A DNA stretch of 22,285 nt from an uncultured Bacteroidota bacterium (GTDB taxonomy: Bacteria; Bacteroidota; Bacteroidia; NS11-12g; UBA955), in the NCBI GenBank assembly GCA_903959115.1, contig CAJBVU010000051.1, positions 1 through 22,285 on the forward strand, in the 5' to 3' direction. The notes beneath the pieces were generated by a model. The model had not been told where the DNA came from. It did not search any database and worked only from the letters and a program-made list of their open reading frames with translations. Shown here piece after piece: positions 1-7,494 of this stretch (within the stretch, counting starts at the first letter, position 1; the number at the start of each line of letters is the position of its first letter). The position numbers were made by a program, and so were the translations under genes.

Positions 1-413
1 AACCACATAGCCACCCGATGCTCATGCAGACCCTTGGATGGTCGATAGGAAAACTTCCAATTTTAGGCGTTTGCTTGGGTTTGCAGGCCATCGGACAAGC
101 GTATGGTTGGGAATTAACGCATGGCGATGTGCCCGTCCACGGAAAGCCATCTTTCATCAAACATAACAATGAAGGGATTTTTCTTGGATTAACCAATCCA
201 ATGCAGGTGGGTCGCTATCATTCGTTGGTCGTTAAGCCACCTTTGGATGGAGCAATGGAACGGGGAACGCTAAGAATCGAGGCCACATGTGATGGTGCGG
301 TGATGGCGGTAAGTGATTCGATGAGCCAAATTTGGGCTGTACAATTTCACCCGGAGAGCATTCTTACCCCTCAGGGACAGCTGTTGATTAATGCTTGGCT
401 GAAGCTGCTATAA
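1..413 (+). CDS. trpG: Glutamine amidotransferase, TrpG/PabA type (5' end missing)
   Basis: This is the C-terminal part of a class I glutamine amidotransferase. The reading frame is open to the left edge, so the real start lies outside the window. The family releases ammonia from glutamine for anthranilate synthase (TrpE partner) or aminodeoxychorismate synthase (PabB partner). The nucleophile motif GVCLGLQ is visible, with Leu where GVCLGHQ is usual, as are RYHSL and the catalytic His and Glu in QFHPES near the C-terminus. The order and spacing fit TrpG/PabA. Which of the two it is cannot be settled because the partner gene is outside the window. Its last 26 bases overlap the 3' end of the convergent dxs gene. 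The family assignment is firm; the symbol is a best guess. Confidence 0.85.
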   Translation, partial: PHSHPMLMQTLGWSIGKLPILGVCLGLQAIGQAYGWELTHGDVPVHGKPSFIKHNNEGIFLGLTNPMQVGRYHSLVVKPPLDGAMERGTLRIEATCDGAVMAVSDSMSQIWAVQFHPESILTPQGQLLINAWLKLL

Positions 414-2349
414 TGGCCGAGGCAATGTCTTCCGGAGCGTATCCACATCTACGATAAAGTTCCTCTTCATTGTTTCCATGTTCGATGAAATCATGGGGAA
501 TACCCAGGTGCTGGAATAGCGGTAGTGCAGTTTGATTGGCTTGAGAATCTTGTTTTTCCTGTAGTAAATCATAAATCATTCCACGCATTCCTTCGCCCCA
601 ACCACTTTTGATGCAGCCATCTTCCACGGTGATAATGTGTTTGTATCCTTTAATCGTAATTGGTGAAACTGCGGATGAAAGTGCTTGAAAATCCGGGTTG
701 TTATCCGCCCATTGCAAAATTGGCATGTGGAGGTGGTGGTATTGAATCGATGCTGGATTGTTTGTCCGGTCTTTATTCTTGTCGCCAAAATCGGAGGTTT
801 CAGAATCATTTTGTTTTTCGACGATCGCATTCGCTTGAACGGCCAAATTGGTGGCGTGTCCGGTGGTAATCAACAGCACTTTTGCCTCGCCATCGGATTT
901 TAACCATTGTGGCGATAGGGTTTTGATGGCCAAAACATTGTCCATGACAGCTTTCCATTGGTTGTCGTTTATCGTACCTTTTGGATATCGAATTGCGATG
1001 GGTCCCACTTTTTGTGTTCCAATCCATAGCGATGCGTATAACTCTCTGGCGTTTCTTGGGGCACAAAGAATTGACTGCGGAATGCATCTTAGAAAAGCTA
1101 TGTCAAATGCGCCGTGGTGCGTGGGTCCATCTTCTCCCACAAGGCCAGATCGGTCTATGCATAGAATTACCGGTAGGTTTTGCAATGCCACATCATGAAT
1201 CCATTGGTCGTACCCTCGCTGTAAGAAGGAGGAATAAATGTTCACGATTGGAATTGTGTCTTGGGTGGCCATTCCCGCCGCGAAAGTGAGTGCATGTTGT
1301 TCGGCGATTCCCACATCAAAGAATCGATCGGGAAATGCATTCATGGCTTTAATCATTCCGCAAGAGGAGGGCATGGCTGGAGTGATGCCTACGATTTTGG
1401 GATTGGATTCTGCCAATGACATTACCATGTCGCCATAAACATCCTGCCATTTGATATTGGGGTGGATGGGTTGTTCAATTTTGACGTATTTGCTGGCGCT
1501 ATGCCATTTGGTTTGCTCTTTTTCGGCGGGTGGGTAACCCTTTCCTTTAATAGTTTTAATATGAACGAGGCGGGGTCCAGTTTGTTTATAGCAATTCTGA
1601 ATCGCGGGTAACAACTGGGTCATGTCGTGCCCATCAATTGGACCTTGGTAGTTGAGGCCGAACCATTCAAACCACGCTTTTACCTTGTCCGGAGCTGTTT
1701 GCAATCGCGTGTTCAAGGCACCTGTATTTGGGTCGATACCCATGTGATTGTCGTTTAGTACAATCATTACATTTAAATCCGACTCGAATAGGTTGTTCAG
1801 CGCTTCATAGGAAAGTCCCGCAGTTAAGGCTCCATCACCAACTACTGCTACAAATGTGGGCTGAGAACTATTTGATGATGACTTTTGGTTTTTCAATTTG
1901 ATTTTAGCCGCGGCAGCCATGCCCATTGCGGCGGATATGGCTGTGCTTGAGTGGCCAGTGCCAAAGATGTCAAATGGACTTTCTTCGCGCTTGGGAAAGC
2001 CAGAGAGTCCTTGAAAGCTGCGGATGGTGTGCAATAAATCGCCACGGCCACTTAGTACTTTATGGGGATAGGATTGATGGCCTACGTCCCAAACAATTCC
2101 ATCGCTAGGGAAATTCAATGTGTGATGAAGAGCCACGGTTAACTCAATTACTCCGAGGTTGGAAGAAAAATGTCCTCCTGATGTAAGTACAGACTGTGTA
2201 ATAAATTGACGTAAATCATTAGACAAATCAATCAACGATTCCGAGTTTAAACTTTTAATAAATTTATTGTCCGATATTTTTGAAAGTAATGTCAATGTGC
2301 TGGGCCTGTTCAGTGCAAAAATAGGATACTTTATTGAGTGAACGACCAT
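388..2349 (-). CDS. dxs: 1-deoxy-D-xylulose-5-phosphate synthase
   Basis: It is a ThDP enzyme that condenses pyruvate and glyceraldehyde 3-phosphate to DXP, the first step of the MEP isoprenoid pathway, and it also feeds thiamine and pyridoxal synthesis. Visible landmarks are His60 in GGHFSSNLG, WDVGHQSYPHK (His91), the ThDP/Mg motif starting GDG at 171-173 with Asn at 185-186, the catalytic Glu350 in VGIAEQHA, and EDGPTHHG near 406-412. At 653 residues it is slightly longer than the usual 620-640. However, the segment between ALNTRL (about 216) and FGLNYQGPIDGHD (about 230) is very short, where most family members carry several dozen residues. The extra length comes from low-complexity insertions near 155-164 and around 505-525. 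ATG start; the first ~15 residues exceed the common N-terminus. Confidence 0.95.
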   Translation of the reverse strand: MVVHSIKYPIFALNRPSTLTLLSKISDNKFIKSLNSESLIDLSNDLRQFITQSVLTSGGHFSSNLGVIELTVALHHTLNFPSDGIVWDVGHQSYPHKVLSGRGDLLHTIRSFQGLSGFPKREESPFDIFGTGHSSTAISAAMGMAAAAKIKLKNQKSSSNSSQPTFVAVVGDGALTAGLSYEALNNLFESDLNVMIVLNDNHMGIDPNTGALNTRLQTAPDKVKAWFEWFGLNYQGPIDGHDMTQLLPAIQNCYKQTGPRLVHIKTIKGKGYPPAEKEQTKWHSASKYVKIEQPIHPNIKWQDVYGDMVMSLAESNPKIVGITPAMPSSCGMIKAMNAFPDRFFDVGIAEQHALTFAAGMATQDTIPIVNIYSSFLQRGYDQWIHDVALQNLPVILCIDRSGLVGEDGPTHHGAFDIAFLRCIPQSILCAPRNARELYASLWIGTQKVGPIAIRYPKGTINDNQWKAVMDNVLAIKTLSPQWLKSDGEAKVLLITTGHATNLAVQANAIVEKQNDSETSDFGDKNKDRTNNPASIQYHHLHMPILQWADNNPDFQALSSAVSPITIKGYKHIITVEDGCIKSGWGEGMRGMIYDLLQEKQDSQANQTALPLFQHLGIPHDFIEHGNNEEELYRRCGYAPEDIASAIIAASAKH

Positions 2350-2558
2350 TGGATTTAGTGGATTAATTACCCAATGAAATGTTGGAAATTTAACAATAGT
2401 AAGAAATATACTATGGTTCTTAGTGTGTTGATAAAATAAAAATCAATAATTTGAGTCAATTTTTTTGTAATTATTTGGTGGATGATAAATATAATTAGTA
2501 GATTCGTGGCGTAATTAAAAAATCCGATTTTAGTTATTGTAAAAATTGCGTCATTTTT
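2350..2558. other. AT-rich divergent spacer between dxs and the AT-hook gene
   Basis: The spacer is 209 bases and strongly AT-rich, lying between two outward-facing start codons, so it should hold both promoters. Apart from one weak promoter-like pair for the rightward gene (listed separately), I see no clear RNA gene or riboswitch. On the dxs side there are near matches to TAnnTTTG, but none has a well-spaced upstream TTG. There is no Shine-Dalgarno-like sequence before either start. Confidence 0.5.
2474..2506 (+). promoter_or_regulatory. Weak candidate Bacteroidota promoter for the AT-hook gene
   Basis: TTTG at 2474-2477 is followed 21 bases later by TAGATTCG at 2499-2506, one mismatch from the -7 consensus TAnnTTTG known in Bacteroidota. 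It would start transcription near 2512 and give a leader of about 47 bases. In such AT-rich DNA a one-mismatch match is weak evidence. Confidence 0.25.
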
Positions 2559-3194
2559 ATGGAAAAAATAGAAACAAATCCAGTTGAAGGCCCTAAGAAA
2601 AGAGGGCGTAAGCCAGGTTCTAAGAACAAGGTTAAATCAAAAAGAGCATCTAAAAAAGTTGCTTATTTAAGTGCGTTTACATTGCTAGAACAGGAAATTC
2701 AATCACTTTCTAATGCCTTGAAAAAGGCTACGGCCCAAGCTGAAAAAGAAATAGAAAAGTTAGAAAAGAAGCAAGCGAAAGACATTGAAAAGGTAAAAGC
2801 AATTGCGGCTAAATCTTTGACATTATGGAAGGAGCGTGCGAAGAAAAACCGAATTAAGGCTTTGTCTAAAGGTACCGGAAAGCGCGGTCGTCCTGCAAAA
2901 CCCCAAGTAGAAAAAGTTGCGGGTCGTAGAGGTCGTCCACCAAAAACAGGTTATCGTAAAGGTGGAGGACGTAGGAAGGCGGGTGAGTTAACAAAACGCG
3001 ACGTGATTTTGAATTACATTGCTGAGTTGTCACATGCAATATCGTCTGGTGATTTGATTTCAGCGTTGTTTGAGCGCAGTGGCGAAAGAGATAAAAAGCG
3101 TTTCTCGCAAGGAATTTACACTACACTTACGCAAATGTATAAGGCGGGAAGTTTGGTAAAGGACGGTGCAGGGATGATTTCTATTGTTAAATAG
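2559..3194 (+). CDS. Basic AT-hook / coiled-coil protein, putative nucleoid-associated DNA-binding protein
   Basis: I do not recognise a named family. The 211-residue protein has a clear modular layout: an AT-hook-like KKRGRKPGSK at 13-22; a charged, Lys/Glu/Ala-rich helix likely to form a coiled coil at about 42-100; two more AT-hook cores, KRGRPAKP at 108-115 and RRGRPPKT at 123-130; a Gly/Arg/Lys-rich linker to about 141; and a globular tail (145-211) with alternating helices and a final beta-like end that could be a winged helix. AT-hooks bind the minor groove of AT-rich DNA, so a nucleoid-structuring or broad regulatory role is plausible, but this is inference. It has an ATG start without a Shine-Dalgarno sequence. 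It converges on prmC with an 8-base overlap, and a strong hairpin terminator for it lies inside prmC. Confidence 0.85.
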   Translation: MEKIETNPVEGPKKRGRKPGSKNKVKSKRASKKVAYLSAFTLLEQEIQSLSNALKKATAQAEKEIEKLEKKQAKDIEKVKAIAAKSLTLWKERAKKNRIKALSKGTGKRGRPAKPQVEKVAGRRGRPPKTGYRKGGGRRKAGELTKRDVILNYIAELSHAISSGDLISALFERSGERDKKRFSQGIYTTLTQMYKAGSLVKDGAGMISIVK

Positions 3195-4023
3195 ATTTTG
3201 ATATTTCGCAGTGTAGGAATCTAGGGTTTCCCGAAATGTCATTAAGAATTTCTGTATTGCCCATTGGTAAAAACAGCGATTTGATTTCTTCGGAATAGTA
3301 TTGATTGATTTCTAACCAAATTGATAATTGTTGAATCGCGGAACTGGATAACAGTTCCGCGATTTTTTTATAAAACTGCAGTGGGTCTTTGTTCGGGGTA
3401 AAAAGTGCACTTTGGGGTTCGAATTCCAATACGCGGTCCGACATTAATTCTCGTTCTGATTCTGAAATATAGGGAGGGTTTGACACGAGCAATTGAATGT
3501 TTGGTGGTAGTTCGATTGTCTCTAGAATGTCTTGTTCAATCGTAGTAAAACGTTCAGACACACCATGTTTATAGGCATTAAAGTTGGCAACTTCCAATGC
3601 TTTTGAAGAAATGTCGACCCCGGAAAAATGCCAATTTGAGTTTTTGGCAAGTAATAAAATGGGAATACACCCTGATCCGGTTCCCAAGTCAATTCCGTTG
3701 ATTGATAATGAATTTAGACCCGAAGGCAGATTGCTAAAATGCCCGTGTATGAGATCAGAGAGTTCTTCTGTTTCGGGGCGAGGAATCAGCGTGTAGTGGT
3801 TTACTTTCAGTTCGAGATGGCCAAAAAATGCAATTTCAAAAATGTATTGTATAGGTTTGCCTGTTTTGAGTTCTGCGATAATTCTGTGTAATTCAGTTTG
3901 TTTGTCGCTTTGTGTGGAATGAATATAAGGAAGGATCCAAAACAAGAAAGCCCGAATTTCATCGCGGGTATAATAGGTAATCAATTCCGCGCTGAGTTGC
4001 GCTCGTATTGTTTGGTCGTTCAT
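3187..4023 (-). CDS. prmC: Peptide chain release factor N5-glutamine methyltransferase
   Basis: This SAM-dependent enzyme methylates the Gln of the GGQ motif in release factors RF1 and RF2, raising termination efficiency. Signatures are an N-terminal helical region, RPETEEL at 82-88 (the usual IPRPETE linker motif), the SAM loop DLGTGSGC at 112-119, an acidic VDIS at 136-139, and the hallmark NPPY at 182-185 that holds the substrate glutamine. Length (278) is typical. Its ATG begins one base after the stop of the large secreted protein gene, so the two are probably co-transcribed. The 3' end overlaps the convergent AT-hook gene by 8 bases. Codons for residues about 218-231 double as a perfect inverted repeat on the other strand. 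Confidence 0.95.
   Translation of the reverse strand: MNDQTIRAQLSAELITYYTRDEIRAFLFWILPYIHSTQSDKQTELHRIIAELKTGKPIQYIFEIAFFGHLELKVNHYTLIPRPETEELSDLIHGHFSNLPSGLNSLSINGIDLGTGSGCIPILLLAKNSNWHFSGVDISSKALEVANFNAYKHGVSERFTTIEQDILETIELPPNIQLLVSNPPYISESERELMSDRVLEFEPQSALFTPNKDPLQFYKKIAELLSSSAIQQLSIWLEINQYYSEEIKSLFLPMGNTEILNDISGNPRFLHCEISKSI
3334..3369 (+). terminator. Intrinsic terminator for the AT-hook gene, embedded antisense in prmC
   Basis: A perfect 12-bp inverted repeat (arms 3334-3345, AATCGCGGAACT, and 3353-3364, AGTTCCGCGATT) with a 7-base loop runs straight into Ts continuing to 3369. That is the classic layout of a Rho-independent terminator reading rightward. On the opposite strand no T-run follows, so it should not stop prmC transcripts. 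It lies about 140 bases past the AT-hook stop codon, giving that mRNA a 3' tail antisense to prmC. Confidence 0.75.
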
Positions 4024-4024
4024 T

Positions 4025-6757
4025 TTATGGTTTCATGTAAATCCACCGCAGATTCTGAGTGCAAATGTCAGCTTCTCTGTGGAATGCATCTATATGTAAG
4101 ATATAATTTCCATTGGAAAGCGTCACATTCGACATTGTAATAGGGATAGGCAATACGCCTTCCTTGCTTATGATTGCCTGATATATTGGCACGCCCATGA
4201 GTCCGCCATGTAGATTATAAATACTTGCGGTGAGAATATATCCGGGTTGTGGCATTTGAAACGTCAGCATCAAGGTATTTTGTTTGTTGTCAATTGGATC
4301 ATCGCCGATGACCGTGTTAAGCAGTGAGAAACGCTTTTGAGTTTTGCGGTTGGAAGTTTTCAGATTGACTTGTTGACTGTTGGATTCGGCGGGTGTGCCA
4401 TATCCCACGGATGAGGTGGCGCTTAACCAGAATTGGGGCGAAGAACTTGGTGCTTTTGGGTGGTTTTTTTCGAGGCTAACACCCTTTGTTTCTATTAATA
4501 GACTGTGGTGCATTGATTCGTCATATTGCATTATGTCGATGATATTGGGTGAATAATTAAATGTCAATTGAAGTTCAGCTCCGCTTGCCGAAAAATTGGG
4601 GAAGGTGGAGCATAATTGATGAAAAGTATATTTTTCGGGGTTATACATTTTGGCTAATGAATAGGGGTCGCCACTAAAGCAAATCATTTGATTTGGGTAC
4701 AGGGTTTTCGGTTCGGGACAAAGTAATGTTCTCTGGGTTAATTGTTGATCATTATGGTTCAGTAATTCGAGTCCTTGCAGTTGGATTGCATTATTGGAGG
4801 TGTTCACGAGTTCAATGTAATCAACGGATTCATCGCTGGCATTAAACATGATTTCGTTGAATTGTAATTCCCCAGGTTGTGGCTGCTTAACCAATGCATA
4901 CACTTGAAATTGTGTGTCGTTCAGTTTCCTATGCGCGCAATCTTTCGCATTTCTCATGACCGCTTTTCCATCCAACGGTTTTGTGGTTTTTATTTTAAAT
5001 AGCCAGCCCTTAGATGTTGTTCGATGGTATGTTGTTTGGATGGTATCACCCTGGTTTGATATCAAAATCAGTTGGGGTAATCGACTATTGAGGGTTGAAT
5101 CCGCTGTGAAATTTGGAATTTCAGGTTGGTGGTTACAAATGACTTCTAGTATATCATTGGATTGCCATCGATGTTCAATAATCCTTATTGTGGGCGGTTC
5201 TGATTTCACGTCTACAGGTCGTGGAGAGGGCCAAGGTAAGGGTTTCGAATTCCTTTCGCCTGGCGTGCCTCCGTTCTCATGATTGCAATGCCAATTGAAA
5301 TTGTTGATGCATCCGCAGGTGAGATCGGTTTTTTCTAACGCATAGCCACCGCCTTTGTATAGCGGATGATACCACTTATCACTGTATCTCAGTTTATGAA
5401 TTGTGTCGCGGTTATACATCAATGCAAGCTCATCTCCATCGATGTTAAAGTGGGGTAAATTGGTGATGCGAATTGCGTTGTTTTTTAGATAATTGAAGGC
5501 GCTATCTGGGTTATTGTGTAAAACGAGAAAAGCTTTGGGGGGCAAGAGGTATTTGGGCAATGTACATGCCGATTGGGGGTCTAATAATGTCAGAGTATGA
5601 ATCCACTTGGCCGTATCAGTGGTATTGTAAATTTCGAGGTATTGGGCATCGGGAAGATAGCCCACTTGGGGTGTAGGGTCCACCATGATTTCGGTGAAGA
5701 TGATTTGATTGGGGAAAATAGGCGTTGCACACTCGGCGATGCTTGAATCGAGGAGGTGTGGTGCCACATTGTTGGCGGTATCTAGAAGATTTTGACAATG
5801 AATGGTATTGTATTGATTGCAATGGACCTTAGGAAATTTCACAATAATTATCCGCGAATTGATAATTGAAATTGAATCGGCTGCCCGGTAATTGGAAATA
5901 AATTGTTGTCGTTGCGGGATTTGGATAGGTTCAGAGAATTGCAATCTAGCAGTGTTGGGTTGCGTCCACAGGGTGTTAATTAGTTGGGGTGGTTTTCGGT
6001 CAGGTCGCGGCGGCCCGATATACCATTGTTCCACTTTGTGCTTTCCCGCCGCGCTGCTACCGGATTGTGTGATACTCCAGCCGTGGTAAGATTGCAGGTT
6101 CGGCATTGTATCGATTCCTGCGCCGAGGCATTGAAAATTTTCCCAAGCGCTGTCCTTATACAGTACGATGATTTGTTCGGGCTGTTTAACGATTCTCAGT
6201 ATGACATTTGATTTACTGCGATTGAAATATCCTTTTGCCCCTTTTAATATGGTTTGTGAAATTCCGTTTTTTCTAAGAATCAATTGGATATCATCGTCGG
6301 TATCACCCATCCGAATAATCCACCCATTTTGTCTCATTGAATCGCAATGAAAATAGGCTTCCAAATAGTTGGCACTGGAGGGATTGATTTCTATTGAAAA
6401 AGTGACTTCCAGCCAGGTATTGCTATCCATAGTGCATTTTTGCATGGCAACGGCGAACTGCTTTGAGGTTGCATTTGGTATGTTGGAGACCAAAACCCCG
6501 TTGGTTAGTGAAAACTGACTGGTATTACCGAAGAATTCTTTGGGATAAGAATTGCTATTTAGCGTGCACTGTGAATGGGCGATATTGCTAAGTATCAATC
6601 CAAAAAATAGACAGAATAAAATGCGATAAAGTGATCTTTGGGACTCTGGCGCTGTGGGATCTAACCTTCCGGCTGAATTGATTATTTGCGGCGAGTAAGC
6701 CGAGGGAGGGTAACCAGAAAATTTGTAAAATCTAGCAAAAGATAACCATTGATTCAT
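4025..6757 (-). CDS. Secreted lamin-tail-domain protein with FlgD-like C-terminal domain
   Basis: This large exported protein (910 residues) is of unknown exact role. A hydrophobic stretch at 44-59 followed by AHS/Q suggests signal-peptide cleavage near 62, but the ~43 residues before it make an unusually long n-region, and no later ATG is available. Residues about 65-250 look like a beta-rich sandwich. Two lamin-tail domains follow: the first starts IIFTEIMVDPTP at 352 and ends GGTPGERNS near 504; the second starts LQFNEIMFNASDESVDYIEL at 631 and ends GYGTPAESNS near 794. The last ~105 residues (from about 805) resemble a FlgD-like Ig domain that in Bacteroidota often ends secreted proteins and may act in type IX export or anchoring (inference). 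It sits one base upstream of prmC with no obvious functional tie. Confidence 0.85.
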   Translation of the reverse strand: MNQWLSFARFYKFSGYPPSAYSPQIINSAGRLDPTAPESQRSLYRILFCLFFGLILSNIAHSQCTLNSNSYPKEFFGNTSQFSLTNGVLVSNIPNATSKQFAVAMQKCTMDSNTWLEVTFSIEINPSSANYLEAYFHCDSMRQNGWIIRMGDTDDDIQLILRKNGISQTILKGAKGYFNRSKSNVILRIVKQPEQIIVLYKDSAWENFQCLGAGIDTMPNLQSYHGWSITQSGSSAAGKHKVEQWYIGPPRPDRKPPQLINTLWTQPNTARLQFSEPIQIPQRQQFISNYRAADSISIINSRIIIVKFPKVHCNQYNTIHCQNLLDTANNVAPHLLDSSIAECATPIFPNQIIFTEIMVDPTPQVGYLPDAQYLEIYNTTDTAKWIHTLTLLDPQSACTLPKYLLPPKAFLVLHNNPDSAFNYLKNNAIRITNLPHFNIDGDELALMYNRDTIHKLRYSDKWYHPLYKGGGYALEKTDLTCGCINNFNWHCNHENGGTPGERNSKPLPWPSPRPVDVKSEPPTIRIIEHRWQSNDILEVICNHQPEIPNFTADSTLNSRLPQLILISNQGDTIQTTYHRTTSKGWLFKIKTTKPLDGKAVMRNAKDCAHRKLNDTQFQVYALVKQPQPGELQFNEIMFNASDESVDYIELVNTSNNAIQLQGLELLNHNDQQLTQRTLLCPEPKTLYPNQMICFSGDPYSLAKMYNPEKYTFHQLCSTFPNFSASGAELQLTFNYSPNIIDIMQYDESMHHSLLIETKGVSLEKNHPKAPSSSPQFWLSATSSVGYGTPAESNSQQVNLKTSNRKTQKRFSLLNTVIGDDPIDNKQNTLMLTFQMPQPGYILTASIYNLHGGLMGVPIYQAIISKEGVLPIPITMSNVTLSNGNYILHIDAFHREADICTQNLRWIYMKP

Positions 6758-7002
6758 TGTGGCCAGATAACACAGCTTGTTTCCCTATCACCCAAAAGTC
6801 TAAGAGAAAAAGGCTTTTGAAAATCTGTTTTAGGGCTGTTTTTTGTGTTTTTTGCAAAAAATTAATCTTCATCCAGCGAAATCTTTGATTTTTGAAAACT
6901 ATAAAATTGCTTTTCAAATCTCTAGTCGCCGATGCTTTGCGGTGTGATGGTTAAGCATCGAATAATTTCACCTACGACGAGATAAACATGAGGAAAATTA
7001 AC
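6758..7002. other. Non-coding spacer between rfaE2 and the lamin-tail gene
   Basis: This 245-base AT-rich spacer lies between two minus-strand genes. It holds a hairpin close to the rfaE2 end (listed separately) and presumably the promoter of the lamin-tail gene, but no good match to the Bacteroidota promoter is visible. Short open frames crossing it show no coding character. Confidence 0.5.
6930..6960 (-). other. Stem-loop downstream of rfaE2
   Basis: Arms CGATGCTT (6930-6937) and AAGCATCG (6953-6960) form a perfect 8-bp stem with a 15-base loop, about 43 bases past the rfaE2 stop. No run of Ts follows on either strand, so it is not a textbook terminator. It may mark the 3' end of the panD-flippase-rfaE2 transcript or protect it. 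Confidence 0.4.
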
Positions 7003-7494
7003 TCATTTACCGTGGCTATTCAGGATTTTCTGTTCGATTTTACTGGTCGAGAAGCCAGGCAAGAATTCCAATGTTTTTACTTCGCCTCCGTTAGCAATTA
7101 CATGACGTCCACCCGCAATTTGATCAATTTGGTAATCGGCTCCTTTTACGAGAATGTTAGGATTGATGGCTTCGATGAGTTCTTCGGGCGTGTCTTCATC
7201 AAACAAAATCACTAATGAGACAGATTCCAAAGAAGCCAAAACCATCGCTCTTGATTCTTGCGATTGTATGGGACGTGCTGGGGATTTATCTAATCTCTGT
7301 ACGCTTTCGTCCGTGTTTAATCCAATCACCAAGTGATTTCCAAGCATTCGGGCTTCTTCCAAGTAATGGACATGGCCCGCGTGTAGTATATCAAAGCAGC
7401 CATTGGTAAAAACGACTTTATCGCCATGTTCTTGCCATTGTTTTATGGTGGATTGGGCGACTTCTAGAGTTACGATTTTATCCTTGAGCGACAT
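7003..7494 (-). CDS. rfaE2: D-glycero-beta-D-manno-heptose 1-phosphate adenylyltransferase
   Basis: It is a nucleotidyltransferase that activates heptose 1-phosphate to ADP-heptose for lipopolysaccharide core synthesis. It is the stand-alone equivalent of the C-terminal half of bifunctional HldE, with no kinase domain attached. Visible features are the FTNGCFDILHAGH motif (29-41) with its HxGH nucleotide-binding signature, VKGADY at 116-121, and the C-terminal FLPGFSTSKI at 144-153. I chose the ATG at 7494 (163 residues) because the sequence after it matches the family start; a longer reading upstream would add 18 unlike residues. The start lies 17 bases inside the flippase-like gene, implying coupled translation. 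Confidence 0.92.
   Translation of the reverse strand: MSLKDKIVTLEVAQSTIKQWQEHGDKVVFTNGCFDILHAGHVHYLEEARMLGNHLVIGLNTDESVQRLDKSPARPIQSQESRAMVLASLESVSLVILFDEDTPEELIEAINPNILVKGADYQIDQIAGGRHVIANGGEVKTLEFLPGFSTSKIEQKILNSHGK

Noticed and set aside
576..1438. Several moderately long open frames on the strand opposite dxs.
   Set aside because: They mirror the dxs codons, lack recognisable domains, and overlap a highly conserved gene.
2380..2465. Short inverted repeats in the dxs upstream region as operators or a riboswitch.
   Set aside because: Only 5-bp or mismatched stems in very AT-rich DNA; expected by chance, and no thiamine-box-like conserved sequence is visible.
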